A stretch of DNA of 64,000 nt. Origin: Myxococcota bacterium. GTDB lineage: Bacteria > Myxococcota_C > UBA6777. A program made the translations under genes and the position numbers. Every line of letters begins with the position of its first letter. The first letter of the stretch is position 1. Positions 33,600 through 41,927 of the stretch are shown here, one piece after another. Location of the stretch: NCBI GenBank assembly GCA_023150835.1, contig JAKLKB010000010.1, positions 17,036 through 81,035 on the forward strand, in the 5' to 3' direction. Under the pieces are notes generated by a model. The model was given only the letters and a program-made list of their open reading frames with translations, ran no database searches and was not told the origin of the DNA.

Positions 33600-34367
33600 A
33601 TGACAGGAGCTGCGTTTCGAGGAGTGTGGGTGTTTGTTGCGACGGTGGGGATGTTGGTGGCGAATGGGTTTCCGGGTGCGTTGGGATTTCGCGGAGAGAC
33701 GGTGGGATCGATCTCGGACAAGATCCCCAGTTTGATGACGCCCGCAGGATACGCCTTTTCGATCTGGTCGGTGATCTACACGGGGTTATTGGGATTTGCC
33801 ATCTTTCAATGGCTACCCGCACAACGCGAAGATCAGACGATCAAGAAGATCGCAGGTTGGTATGTGTTGAGTTGTGTCTTCAACAGCGTGTGGATCTTCG
33901 TTTGGCTGAGCAAAGCGTTTTGGCTTTCGTGGGTTGTGATCGTGGCGTTGTTGGCAAGCTTGGTGCGGATTTATCTGATCTTGGATGCGGATCGTTCGCA
34001 AAGACGGGGCGGAGCGTATGGGTGGGTGGCGTGGCCGTTTAGTTTGTACACAGCGTGGGTGACGGTGGCGACCGTGATCAATACGGTGATTGCGTTGAAA
34101 GCATCGGGTTGGCAATGTGGTGGGATCTCGCCCGAAGTGTGGTCGATGCTGCTGATCGCGATCGCTGCGGGGATTTTTTCATGGATCGCGATCCCGCGTC
34201 GTGATGCGACGTATCTTGGTGTGCTTGTGTGGGCCTTAACCGCGATAGGCGTTGCGAATGCGCAGCGTGCGCCTTCGGTGGCGTATGTTGCTTGGGCGGT
34301 GGCGGCTGCGATGTTTTTGTTGGCGTTGTGGCTTGTTTTTCAGACAAAAAAAACGCCAGCGTTCTAG
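33600..34367 (+). CDS. TspO/MBR-related membrane protein
   Basis: This 255-residue protein has about six to seven hydrophobic helices and hardly any soluble domain. The segment TPAGYAFSIWSVIYTGLLGF with later FNSVWIFVWLSKAFWLS and WPFSLYTAWVTVATVIN resembles tryptophan-rich TspO/MBR proteins and the related heliorhodopsin-size permease-like family often annotated as tryptophan-rich sensory protein. Canonical TspO has five helices and about 160 residues, so this is a longer relative. TspO binds porphyrins and other hydrophobic ligands; the ligand here is unknown. It begins at ATG 33600 shortly after GAGAAGGG and is a single-gene unit. Confidence 0.7.
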   Translation: MTGAAFRGVWVFVATVGMLVANGFPGALGFRGETVGSISDKIPSLMTPAGYAFSIWSVIYTGLLGFAIFQWLPAQREDQTIKKIAGWYVLSCVFNSVWIFVWLSKAFWLSWVVIVALLASLVRIYLILDADRSQRRGGAYGWVAWPFSLYTAWVTVATVINTVIALKASGWQCGGISPEVWSMLLIAIAAGIFSWIAIPRRDATYLGVLVWALTAIGVANAQRAPSVAYVAWAVAAAMFLLALWLVFQTKKTPAF

Positions 34368-34531
34368 GAGTTTTACTTCCCAACACATAGCCTTCTTCCC
34401 TAGACTTTTTGGAGGCACCCGTTGTAGCTTGGGGTATGTTGTTTTGGGTTTTGGCTTGGTGGATAAAGAAAGCCAAGCACTTTCACCTGCGGGGATAAAA
34501 GTGACGAATCCATCTACCGATTACGTACCTT

Positions 34532-35000
34532 ATGACTGCCGAAGAACAAATAGCGAAACAGAGGACGATCGCAAGCCTCTTGCGAATTGCGGCAGAAGAT
34601 CTTGAAGGTATTGCAAGGCAATCGGAACGCTCCTTCTCTCCTTTCTCAAGCCGCTGAAAAGATCATCAAAGCAATTCTAACTTCCGAAGGCATCCATGGA
34701 GGCAGAGAACACCAACTGGATCTTTTGGTTGACAAAGTTCCCGAGGAAAACCCACTCAAACCCCAACTCCAAGATATTGAAGATCTGGGTTATTTTTCAA
34801 CAGCTTTTCGTTATCCGACTCCGAGCAGTAGAATTAAACCTAGTCTACCACGCGAAGAACTCGACGATCTGGTAAACAAAGTTGAAGCAGCTTTGCTCTG
34901 CGCGTCGCAAGGGTTCGGCGTAGATCTCGCATCGGATGAGCCCGCGAGAAGCGGTGAACCACTTCGGGCAGGGCGAGAAAACGGGCAAGAGGGCGTCTAA
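34532..35000 (+). pseudogene. HEPN-domain gene interrupted by a frameshift
   Basis: A HEPN-like domain is visible in two frames. From ATG 34532 the first frame gives MTAEEQIAKQRTIASLLRIA followed by AEDLEGIA, then runs to an early stop. The +1 frame takes over at about 34615 with GNRNAPSLLSQAAEKIIKAI and continues through LGYFSTAFRYPTPS and LPREELDDLVNKVEAAL to 35000. Together they read like one HEPN protein (AEDLE...QAAEK..KA core). One extra A near AAGGCAATCGG would explain the break. HEPN proteins are often RNase toxins or partners of small nucleotidyltransferases, but no such partner lies next to it. The base use is more A/T-rich than that of its neighbours, which hints at acquisition. 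The gap 34368-34531 shows nothing else. Confidence 0.6.
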
Positions 35001-35039
35001 AAAAATGTTTGTTATGGAGAGAAAAGACCGAGATATCGG

Positions 35040-38000
35040 TCACTTCGGTGTTTCGCTGTGGATATGAAGGTGTTTGGATAGCGGTGCAAGCCCCCAAGCA
35101 TCGGCGTCTTTGGGGATTCCGATGGGGAAGATAACGTCGATGGGGATGGTGTGGAAAGAAGCGAAAGCTTCGCGCCATGCCAAGATCGCTTGGCGGATGC
35201 GTTGTGACTTCTTTTGCGTGGGTTCGGGCATCTTGTAGTCATCGTAGGGAGGGGACCACGCGAGCGGTTTGAGTTTTTCGACACCCAACAAAACAAGGCA
35301 CAATGGACCCAGATCTCCCACGCGCATCGCATCAAAGAGATCTTCGCGGATCTTGCGCGCTACATGGCCTCTTGCGCCATAGTCGATCTCTTCCAAGACA
35401 AGGACGTGATGATATGTGCGCTCCGAAAACGTCGATGAATCGGACTTTTTGCTATTTTCTTCGATGTCCCAACAAGCCGCAAACACTTCGATCGGTTGAG
35501 CCTGTGCTTCGATCGACAAAAGATGCTTGGGGTTGCGTTGGTTGGTGTCGATGGTTTGGATGGGGGTTTGTTGGAAAAAGGCGCGCAAGAAATCCCCGAA
35601 TACATGGGGATCTCGACTGAGTAAAAGCAGCCGTTTGACTGGAGCGGTCGTGATCTTTGTGATGGGCGGAGTTTGGGGGACAGAAGGTTGTGTTGTCTTC
35701 TCGGATGATTTGGTTTCGAGAAGTGCAAGAGGCTCGGTCTTCTCGGATGATTTGGTTTCGAGAAGTGCAAGAGGCTCGGTCTTCTCGGATGATTTGGTTT
35801 CGAGAAGTGCAAGAGGCTCGATTTTCTCGGACGATTTGGTTTCGAGCTGTGCAAGAGGCTCGATTTTCTCGGATGATTTGGTTTCGAGAAGTGCAAGAGG
35901 CTCGGTAGATAGGGATTTTGTGGTGGATGTTTGCTCGGCGGTTGTGGAGTCTGATGAGGAAGAGCTTGTTGTGACGAGAGGTGCGGCATCGGACTCAGCG
36001 GGGTGATCCGATCGCGAGCCGATCGGAAGGGGGCGTTGATCCGCAGGAGAGAGAGAGGCGGTGTCAGGCTCAACGAGAGCCTCTACGACGGATTCTTCGT
36101 TGGCAGAAGCCATTTCGGTCGTCGTGCGGGGATGCGGTGTAGGAACGAAGGTCGAAGCAGGAAAGCGCGCCCCATAGATATCGACGAGTCGAACGACGAG
36201 ATCATGGCGAAACATCCGCAACAGCCGCTCGTGGCCTTCTTTGATCGCGAGATCTTTGGCGACTCCACCGACCGCACGACCCGCTGTTTTGATCCCTTTC
36301 CACACACTGCCCCAAAAGGACGGGGATTGTGGGGCGCTTTCTTTGGTGGAAGGCAGGTCTGTTTGGCTCGATGGGATCGAGAGATCGGTGGGTGGGTTGT
36401 TTGTGGTTTCGCTGCTTGGGTCGGTGTGCGTTCCCTGTGTGGAAGTCGCGGCTGCCTCGGCTTTTTTCTGATTGCGTGCCTCGATGTATCGGTAAAGCAA
36501 GCCCAGATCCCAGCCGAAGTTTTCCATGAGACGCAAAGATTGCGTGACCAAAGTATCGCTTTTGTACCAACGGCGGAGATCGTGAGCGAGGGCTTCGATA
36601 CCTGCGAAGCCTTGGGGGAGATAGAAGGCGCGTGTTGCGCGCAGAGGCGAGGGATCGTTGGGATCGGCGTAGGCGGAGAAGCAGGCTTGCCAAAGATCCC
36701 ACAGGATGCGCGCATAGTGTGCGGGGAGTTCGCGGGTATCTTCCATCTCTTTGACCGAAGGAATCGGGGCTTTTTTGAGTAAGACAAGATCGGCTTGATC
36801 AAACGCCCGATTGTCTTTGGCGGTGAGCGCGGGCGTTTCGTCGGGCCATCGGGGGCGAAGTGCATCCCAAAATCTGCGCCAGCGTTTGGGGGAGCGCAGT
36901 TGCCATCCGCTGTAGCCCAACATCCCGAGCATCGGGAGGCTGAGCCATACAAATGGCAATCCAAAAAAGGCGGTTGCGCTCGCGAATTGGAGCAACAGAT
37001 ACAGGCCGCTACCAAACAAAGTGAGAAAGGCCAAGGTTCCGAGCTTTTGGTTGCGTGCTTCGCGCTCTTGTTCGGTTTCTGTTTTTTGGATTAAGGCTTC
37101 GAGATCCTCGATTGGCGGGGGTTTGCGTCCGCTGTAGATCAAGGTCATGTGATAGCCCAAGCGCTCGCTGTAGTTGGCATAAACCCACGCTTCAAGGTCG
37201 CGCAAGACGTGTTCCCAAGGCGACCGTGCTTTGAGCAAGAGCAACAAGACACGCAAGAGATTTCCCGGGTTGACGACCGACAGGATAAGCAAGAGAAAAA
37301 GGTAAAGGCGTTTTCCTTCTTTGGTGGCTTCTTGGATCTCTTTTTCAAACTCTGCGAGTGTGAGGCGATCGGCGAGCGGAAGGTGGTTGCAAAGGATCTT
37401 CATATCCGCAGCGGTGCGTTCGATGCCTTGGAGCAAGGCTTCCGTTCGGACCGAAAGGATATTGGGTTTTTTGTAGATCTTCGCCAGTTCTTCGGCTGTT
37501 TGAAGCACGATCAGGCCGAAGCGTTCGCCGCGAAAAGCAGGCGGATTGAGCTTCGTTTGGCGCACACGGTCTTGGACCCATACACGAGCAAGGCGATCTT
37601 GCTCGTTTTCGTAGTGGGGCCACTGGACGCCCGGCAGCGGTAGGAGATCAAAGAGGTTTCCAGAAGCTCCGCTCTTGGGCCAGAATTTCCACGCAAGCAA
37701 GGAGAACAGCGTGAGGGTTGCGATCGAAAGTGTGGCAAAAAGGATCATCGAGATCTGCGCGCCCGCGATCAGCCCTGCTGCGGTGATCCACGTCGCGCCA
37801 ACACTTAGCAAGATCAGCGGGGTGCGAAATTGCAAAAAGGCTTCACGAAACAAGATGTAAAAAGGGTTGTTTCCTCGGATATTACGGCGTGACCAAAACA
37901 ACCACACCGCGACCGCCCAAACCAAGAAAAAGACCAAAGCCACGGACCAAGCGGCGATCTGCCAGCCTCGGCCTTGGAGCCAGTGAGCGGACAACGCTTG

Positions 38001-38057
38001 CGTTGTCGGAGAGGTCGTTGGGGCCGCAAAGAAGAAAGGAGCCAACAGATCGAACAT
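35040..38057 (-). CDS. Large membrane protein with C-terminal pseudo-GTPase-like domain
   Basis: Starting at ATG 38057 (after AAGGAAG) this is a 1005-residue protein. Several membrane helices lie at about 35-60, 80-140, 265-290 and 340-385, with a helical cytoplasmic region between. Around 535-800 is a low-complexity stretch that includes five copies of a 14-residue unit (LALLETKSSEKTEP). The last 210 residues have the alternating beta/alpha pattern of a small GTPase: KRLLLLSRDPHVFGDF in the P-loop place, a CWDIEEN segment in the DxxG place, HHVLVLEEIDYGARG, and LCLVLLGVEKLKPL in the NKxD place. None of the catalytic residues is kept, so it looks like a pseudo-GTPase. It follows the true GTPase gene by 115 bp in the same direction; the two probably work together. 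The family is unknown to me. Confidence 0.7.
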   Translation of the reverse strand: MFDLLAPFFFAAPTTSPTTQALSAHWLQGRGWQIAAWSVALVFFLVWAVAVWLFWSRRNIRGNNPFYILFREAFLQFRTPLILLSVGATWITAAGLIAGAQISMILFATLSIATLTLFSLLAWKFWPKSGASGNLFDLLPLPGVQWPHYENEQDRLARVWVQDRVRQTKLNPPAFRGERFGLIVLQTAEELAKIYKKPNILSVRTEALLQGIERTAADMKILCNHLPLADRLTLAEFEKEIQEATKEGKRLYLFLLLILSVVNPGNLLRVLLLLLKARSPWEHVLRDLEAWVYANYSERLGYHMTLIYSGRKPPPIEDLEALIQKTETEQEREARNQKLGTLAFLTLFGSGLYLLLQFASATAFFGLPFVWLSLPMLGMLGYSGWQLRSPKRWRRFWDALRPRWPDETPALTAKDNRAFDQADLVLLKKAPIPSVKEMEDTRELPAHYARILWDLWQACFSAYADPNDPSPLRATRAFYLPQGFAGIEALAHDLRRWYKSDTLVTQSLRLMENFGWDLGLLYRYIEARNQKKAEAAATSTQGTHTDPSSETTNNPPTDLSIPSSQTDLPSTKESAPQSPSFWGSVWKGIKTAGRAVGGVAKDLAIKEGHERLLRMFRHDLVVRLVDIYGARFPASTFVPTPHPRTTTEMASANEESVVEALVEPDTASLSPADQRPLPIGSRSDHPAESDAAPLVTTSSSSSDSTTAEQTSTTKSLSTEPLALLETKSSEKIEPLAQLETKSSEKIEPLALLETKSSEKTEPLALLETKSSEKTEPLALLETKSSEKTTQPSVPQTPPITKITTAPVKRLLLLSRDPHVFGDFLRAFFQQTPIQTIDTNQRNPKHLLSIEAQAQPIEVFAACWDIEENSKKSDSSTFSERTYHHVLVLEEIDYGARGHVARKIREDLFDAMRVGDLGPLCLVLLGVEKLKPLAWSPPYDDYKMPEPTQKKSQRIRQAILAWREAFASFHTIPIDVIFPIGIPKDADAWGLAPLSKHLHIHSETPK
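35700..35909. repeat. 42-bp coding tandem repeat (five copies)
   Basis: Five 42-bp units begin at 35700, 35742, 35784, 35826 and 35868, each starting CTCGGATGATTTGGTTTCGA with few changes. They encode 14-residue units in the linker of the large membrane protein and are probably prone to copy-number change. Confidence 0.93.
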
Positions 38058-38172
38058 ACACACTTCCTTCGCTTGGTTTGGTAGAAGAACACGAGAGTGT
38101 CTGTCGAACACTCGCGCTTTTTTCGCTTGGTTTGGACAGGGCCTTAATTTTTCGCTTGGTTTGGACAGGGCC

Positions 38173-39468
38173 TCAAGAAGCGCTGGCTGGGGGATCTTTG
38201 GGCTTGGAGAGCAGATCGGCAAGCCATTGACGGGCTTGTTCGGTGGCTTGGGCTTGGGCCTCTTGCCAATGGGTTCGGATCTCTTCGGTGTGTGGCTCGT
38301 GCCCTTCGTTGAGGCGGCTATAATACCAAGACATCAACTGCCCGATGCTGTAGGTCAAAGAGAACGCACCTGCCGCACCGATAGGAGCCATCAACACAGG
38401 GATCGGCAGACGTCGCACAAGATAACGCAAGATCAACCACAACAGCGCCGAACTACCGAGGCTCCACAAGAGATCCAAAAATCCACGCCAATCCCATGTT
38501 TGTTTGTGGTGCTTGGCAAGCTGCTGAAGCATGGTCAGCGTGATACCCAACGTTCCGATATCGCCGATGGGTGGGGGGAGTGCGCCTGTGGCGGCTGCGG
38601 CGATCGCGTAGTGGAGGATGATCGGAGAGGCTTCTTGGCGATAGGCGTCTGCGACGGCCTGTCGGTGGGCGCGCAGCAAGCGCACGGATATCTCGGGCAG
38701 TTTTTCCGCAACGGCTTCAAATAGAGCCATCGCGCCGTACGTCGGATCCCCGACTTCATCGTCTGGGTCGGTGAGGTCTACCGCCACAAAACGAGCTTGG
38801 GGGAGCATCTCTCGGATCTTGGCGCGTTGGCCTTCGATCGCTGCACGCGCATCCGAGGGCAGATCGGAGGGGAGAGCTTCGCCCTTTTCTCCAAAGGGAT
38901 AAGGCATCGGATGAGGGTAAAGCACGCGGTGAAGGCAAGTTTGAACGATCAACACAGGCAAGGGATCCTGTGCTCGACCCCACAGGGGTTGCAGGCGTTT
39001 TAGGCTGGAAAGGATCGCCATGTTGCGATCATCGACGCGCACACACACAAGGATCAGGTGGGGTTGCGGGATCGGCTCGCCTTCTTGAGGCGAAGCCTTG
39101 CCTGTGAGCGTCTGCAACAACAAGCGATCTTGTTCGATGCTATCGGCGTGATCGTGCGCGCCAAGCCCGGGGGTGTCGAGAAAAGACCACAGCGGCATCT
39201 CGCTGTGTGGGGGAAAGTGGTACAGCGCAAGAGCGTCGGTGACGGGACAACCGTCGCCTTGGCCGATGCGCGCCTCGGGATCTTGTGTAAGGCTCCGAAC
39301 GACGCTGCTTTTGCCGACCTGCGGTTCACCCAACAGCAGCAGGCAAGGCGTCGGCATCTCTTGGCGAACTTTTGCCATGATCTCGTCGATCTTGTCTTGT
39401 GGATGTTTCGGAACAAAAAGATCAAGGAGTTGCTTTCCTTTTTGAAGAAGCCAGTTCTCTTGGGTCAT
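38173..39468 (-). CDS. Membrane-associated P-loop GTPase (Era/dynamin-like, DUF697-type C-terminus)
   Basis: This 431-residue protein has a GTPase domain with P-loop GEPQVGKS (47-54), a switch I threonine around Thr77 and DTPGLG (98-103). The usual NKxD is replaced by a TCLH stretch after VLIVQ, so nucleotide specificity may be relaxed. The C-terminal third holds hydrophobic segments (AIAAAATGALPPPIGDIGTL and LLWLILRYLVRRLPIPVL) in the pattern of DUF697 domains, which link GTPases to membranes. The ATG at 39468 follows AGGGAGAAT. It is upstream of the large membrane protein with the degenerate GTPase domain, and the two are likely one functional unit, perhaps in membrane remodelling or stress. 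The exact process is unknown. Confidence 0.82.
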   Translation of the reverse strand: MTQENWLLQKGKQLLDLFVPKHPQDKIDEIMAKVRQEMPTPCLLLLGEPQVGKSSVVRSLTQDPEARIGQGDGCPVTDALALYHFPPHSEMPLWSFLDTPGLGAHDHADSIEQDRLLLQTLTGKASPQEGEPIPQPHLILVCVRVDDRNMAILSSLKRLQPLWGRAQDPLPVLIVQTCLHRVLYPHPMPYPFGEKGEALPSDLPSDARAAIEGQRAKIREMLPQARFVAVDLTDPDDEVGDPTYGAMALFEAVAEKLPEISVRLLRAHRQAVADAYRQEASPIILHYAIAAAATGALPPPIGDIGTLGITLTMLQQLAKHHKQTWDWRGFLDLLWSLGSSALLWLILRYLVRRLPIPVLMAPIGAAGAFSLTYSIGQLMSWYYSRLNEGHEPHTEEIRTHWQEAQAQATEQARQWLADLLSKPKDPPASAS

Positions 39469-39519
39469 GAAAAATTCTCCCTTGATGGGGATGTGCAGAG
39501 ATCAGTCGGCGGTGGAATG

Positions 39520-39641
39520 ATACGATATCCGAGACACGCGCACACGAAGGGTCGGTGCGATCCGCTGTAGACGCCCTGTTTTTGGGCAGCCACAGGGGAC
39601 TGCCCCTACATCGTTCGATCACACTACGGCGGATTTCGTAT
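39520..39641 (+). repeat. Dispersed repeat family B, copy 3
   Basis: The 122-bp element begins ATACGATATCCG and ends CGGATTTCGTAT, with the hairpin GGGCAGCCACAGGGGACTGC inside. It lies in the 239-bp gap between the psd stop and the GTPase start. Confidence 0.9.
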
Positions 39642-39707
39642 GACGATTCTATATGGTGGCTTTCGGAACGATAGCAAGAAAATTCTGTGTGGACTTGTGC
39701 GTCTCGG

Positions 39708-40619
39708 TCAGTCTGCGGGGTTCCACCCCACGCATCGCGTCTCGCTGTTGGTGGCATCGCGTGGAGCATCATAATTGAAGAGGGTTTGCCCCATCAACAA
39801 GGGCTGCCCTATGGGCAGAGGTTGCGTGATCTTCTCGGTGGGAAGGGCTTCTTGGAAAGCAGGAGGTAGCAATAAAACAACCGTCGATCCAAACGAAAAA
39901 TGCGCGATCTCGTCGCCTTTTTTTCTGGTTTGTTGGGGGAGATAAGGTTTTGCGTGCCTCCATTGTGCGGTGTCGTGGTCGGTGAGATGGATGGAACCGA
40001 TGAGACTGGCCCCGACAAGCGTCATCAAAAACGGGCTGCCTTGGGGAGTTCGGCAACACAGCGTGGCGCGTTCGTTTCGCTCGTATATCCGAGGGATATG
40101 GTGGATCGCGTCTGGATTTTGTGGAAAAAAACGCCCGGGCAACCACAAGACGCGTTCGAGGATCGCGTCGTATGGCAGGTGGATACGGTGGTATCCGTTG
40201 GGCGTAAGAAAGATCGTGTAGTAGACGCCGCCTGCGTACTCTTGCAAAGCTTCGTCGTATCGGGAGCCATTGACCATCTGCTTGATTGAGATCGGCGAGC
40301 CTTTGACTTGAAGTATCGTATCGGCTTCGATCTTGCCGTGTGCAAGGAGGATTCCATCGACGGGCGACAAAAAGCCTTCGCGAAAGGGCCTTGCTTCGGG
40401 CTTGATACGGCGCAAGAAAAAATCTTCGATAGAGGAGTACGTTGTCTCTTCAAATTCTTGCATGGGGATGGCGGCTCGTTTGATCCAGAGGCGGATCAGG
40501 CGTTGGATCAGCCATCGGGGGCGTCGGGCTTGCATCAAGTACCGCGCACAATGGTTGAGGAATGTGTGTGGAAAAAATCGATACGCTGAAAAGAAAAAAG
40601 GGCGGCGAAACAGGCTCAT
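39708..40619 (-). CDS. psd: Phosphatidylserine decarboxylase
   Basis: Psd turns phosphatidylserine into phosphatidylethanolamine on the inner membrane. The 303-residue proenzyme has the family landmarks SSIEDFFLRRIKPEARPF, FLSPVDGILL, GGVYYTIFLTPNGYHRIHLP and the self-cleavage site F-G-S-T with Ser245, which becomes the pyruvoyl group. Most bacterial enzymes have LGST, but FGST is a known variant. The ATG at 40619 overlaps the TGA of the desaturase gene (ATGA) and follows GAGG, so translation is coupled. The last residues (CVGWNPAD) come from a repeat A fragment and are unlikely to matter. It is the last gene of the four-gene membrane operon. Confidence 0.93.
   Translation of the reverse strand: MSLFRRPFFFSAYRFFPHTFLNHCARYLMQARRPRWLIQRLIRLWIKRAAIPMQEFEETTYSSIEDFFLRRIKPEARPFREGFLSPVDGILLAHGKIEADTILQVKGSPISIKQMVNGSRYDEALQEYAGGVYYTIFLTPNGYHRIHLPYDAILERVLWLPGRFFPQNPDAIHHIPRIYERNERATLCCRTPQGSPFLMTLVGASLIGSIHLTDHDTAQWRHAKPYLPQQTRKKGDEIAHFSFGSTVVLLLPPAFQEALPTEKITQPLPIGQPLLMGQTLFNYDAPRDATNSETRCVGWNPAD
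39714..39733 (+). repeat. Fragment of repeat family A at the end of psd
   Basis: GCGGGGTTCCACCCCACGC matches the palindromic head of family A (compare copy 2). It overlaps the last codons of psd, which therefore end in a repeat-derived CVGWNPAD tail. This is a short match and could be chance. Confidence 0.5.
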
Positions 40620-41875
40620 GAAGAAGATGCCTCGACAAGGTTCAAGCGTTTGAGCAACCACCAAGAGATACTGGCGCTTTTGGGGGTTTTGCGTTGCCAG
40701 ATCCAATCGTGGATGAAGGCGTAAGGGGTGGGGATTTGTTGGTAAAGAGCGGCGCGATCACCGACAAAAGCCAGAGGCAAGATCAAGATGTCGGCGTGAT
40801 GGGCATGTTCGAGCATGAAATCCGCTTGGACAAAAGACACACGGCCAAGGGCGTTGGAATGGGTTTGTAATATGCTCTGGGCTTGTTGGATGTGAGTGGT
40901 TTCTTTTTCGATGATCGTAAAGGCCGTCTGTGGAAGAAGATCGAGCAAGGCCAACAAGGTACGCGGAAACAGTCCGCCGCCAACGATCACGACGTGTTGT
41001 CGGCGAGTTTCGGGGATCTCCAGTAAAAGTGCGGAAAAAGCCCGTTGATGGACAGATACCAACCAGCGCTGGAGGCGGCGGGAGCGCAAGGCGATCCGTT
41101 CAAAGTGGCCGAGGCCACGACTTTGCAAGCGATTCAACAAGAGAGGGAGGTCAGCAAGCCACCGCAAGAGGGGCGGAAAAGCGCTGATGGACTGTTGTTC
41201 TTTGGAGAGCGGCTGGCGGGAGATCTCGCTCCAATGGCAACGCGGGAACAAGTGATGTTCGGTGTGATAGCCGTCATTGAACCAGAAGAAGTTGTAGCAT
41301 TGATTGTAGTAGCTAACGCCCATCCCGCGTGTTGTTTCGCGGATGTGTTCATAACGCCCTTGGAGAGAGCAAAGCCCCAAGCCGAGCAGATACCCCGGTA
41401 GATAGAGCCAAAAGAAAAACGCAGGGAGCCACCACGCCATGCCAGCCCACCACGCCAAGATCGCGAGACCTTGTAAGCCTTTTTGAGACCACCATCGGCG
41501 ATAGCGCCATTGTGCGGGTTCACCTGCGTGATGCCAGAGATGGCGTTCTTTCCAAAGGACTTGAGGGATGCCAAGCAAAAGGGAGAGGTAGAGATCGAAG
41601 GCGCGGTTGAGTGCGCGGGTGCGCCAGAGAGGGTTGTGCAGGTGGTTATGCGCGATGGTGTTGGCATTCCAACAAAGACCAAGCGCGAAGCCGAAGATCA
41701 CCAAAATCGCTGGAAAGGCCGAGTGGTAGGCGATCAGCAGCGCGAAGACCGCGCCATGCAACGCTGCGGCAAAAAGCAGCCAAGCGTCCCAAGGAGAGTG
41801 ACGCAGCCAAGAACTCCGATGCAGCGGGGGTTGTGGGGGAGGCTGCTCGGTTCCAAGAGAAGAGGTCGGTTCCAT
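40616..41875 (-). CDS. Fatty-acid desaturase fused to a SAM-type Rossmann domain
   Basis: The 419-residue product has two parts. Residues 25-250 form a membrane desaturase with the three histidine boxes HNHLH (76-80), HLWHH (112-116) and HTEHH (204-208), which bind the di-iron centre, set among four or more membrane helices. Residues 290-400 look like a class I methyltransferase or Rossmann domain: HVVIVGGGLFPRTLLALLDL with an acidic residue after TIIEK. Oxygen-dependent desaturases act on acyl lipids. The second domain could methylate the same lipid or only bind SAM-like ligands. The ATG at 41875 follows AGAGG. The gene lies 52 bp after the phosphotransferase gene and overlaps psd. Confidence 0.85.
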   Translation of the reverse strand: MEPTSSLGTEQPPPQPPLHRSSWLRHSPWDAWLLFAAALHGAVFALLIAYHSAFPAILVIFGFALGLCWNANTIAHNHLHNPLWRTRALNRAFDLYLSLLLGIPQVLWKERHLWHHAGEPAQWRYRRWWSQKGLQGLAILAWWAGMAWWLPAFFFWLYLPGYLLGLGLCSLQGRYEHIRETTRGMGVSYYNQCYNFFWFNDGYHTEHHLFPRCHWSEISRQPLSKEQQSISAFPPLLRWLADLPLLLNRLQSRGLGHFERIALRSRRLQRWLVSVHQRAFSALLLEIPETRRQHVVIVGGGLFPRTLLALLDLLPQTAFTIIEKETTHIQQAQSILQTHSNALGRVSFVQADFMLEHAHHADILILPLAFVGDRAALYQQIPTPYAFIHDWIWQRKTPKSASISWWLLKRLNLVEASSS

Positions 41876-41927
41876 GAAAACCTCTGAGGGTGGGGTGAGC
41901 AAAGGCTGCTTGCGTGGCAAAAGATGT

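Noticed and set aside
34252-34605. Plus-strand open frame overlapping the TspO-like end
   Set aside because: It overlaps the end of the TspO-like gene in another frame and shows neither domain nor start signal.
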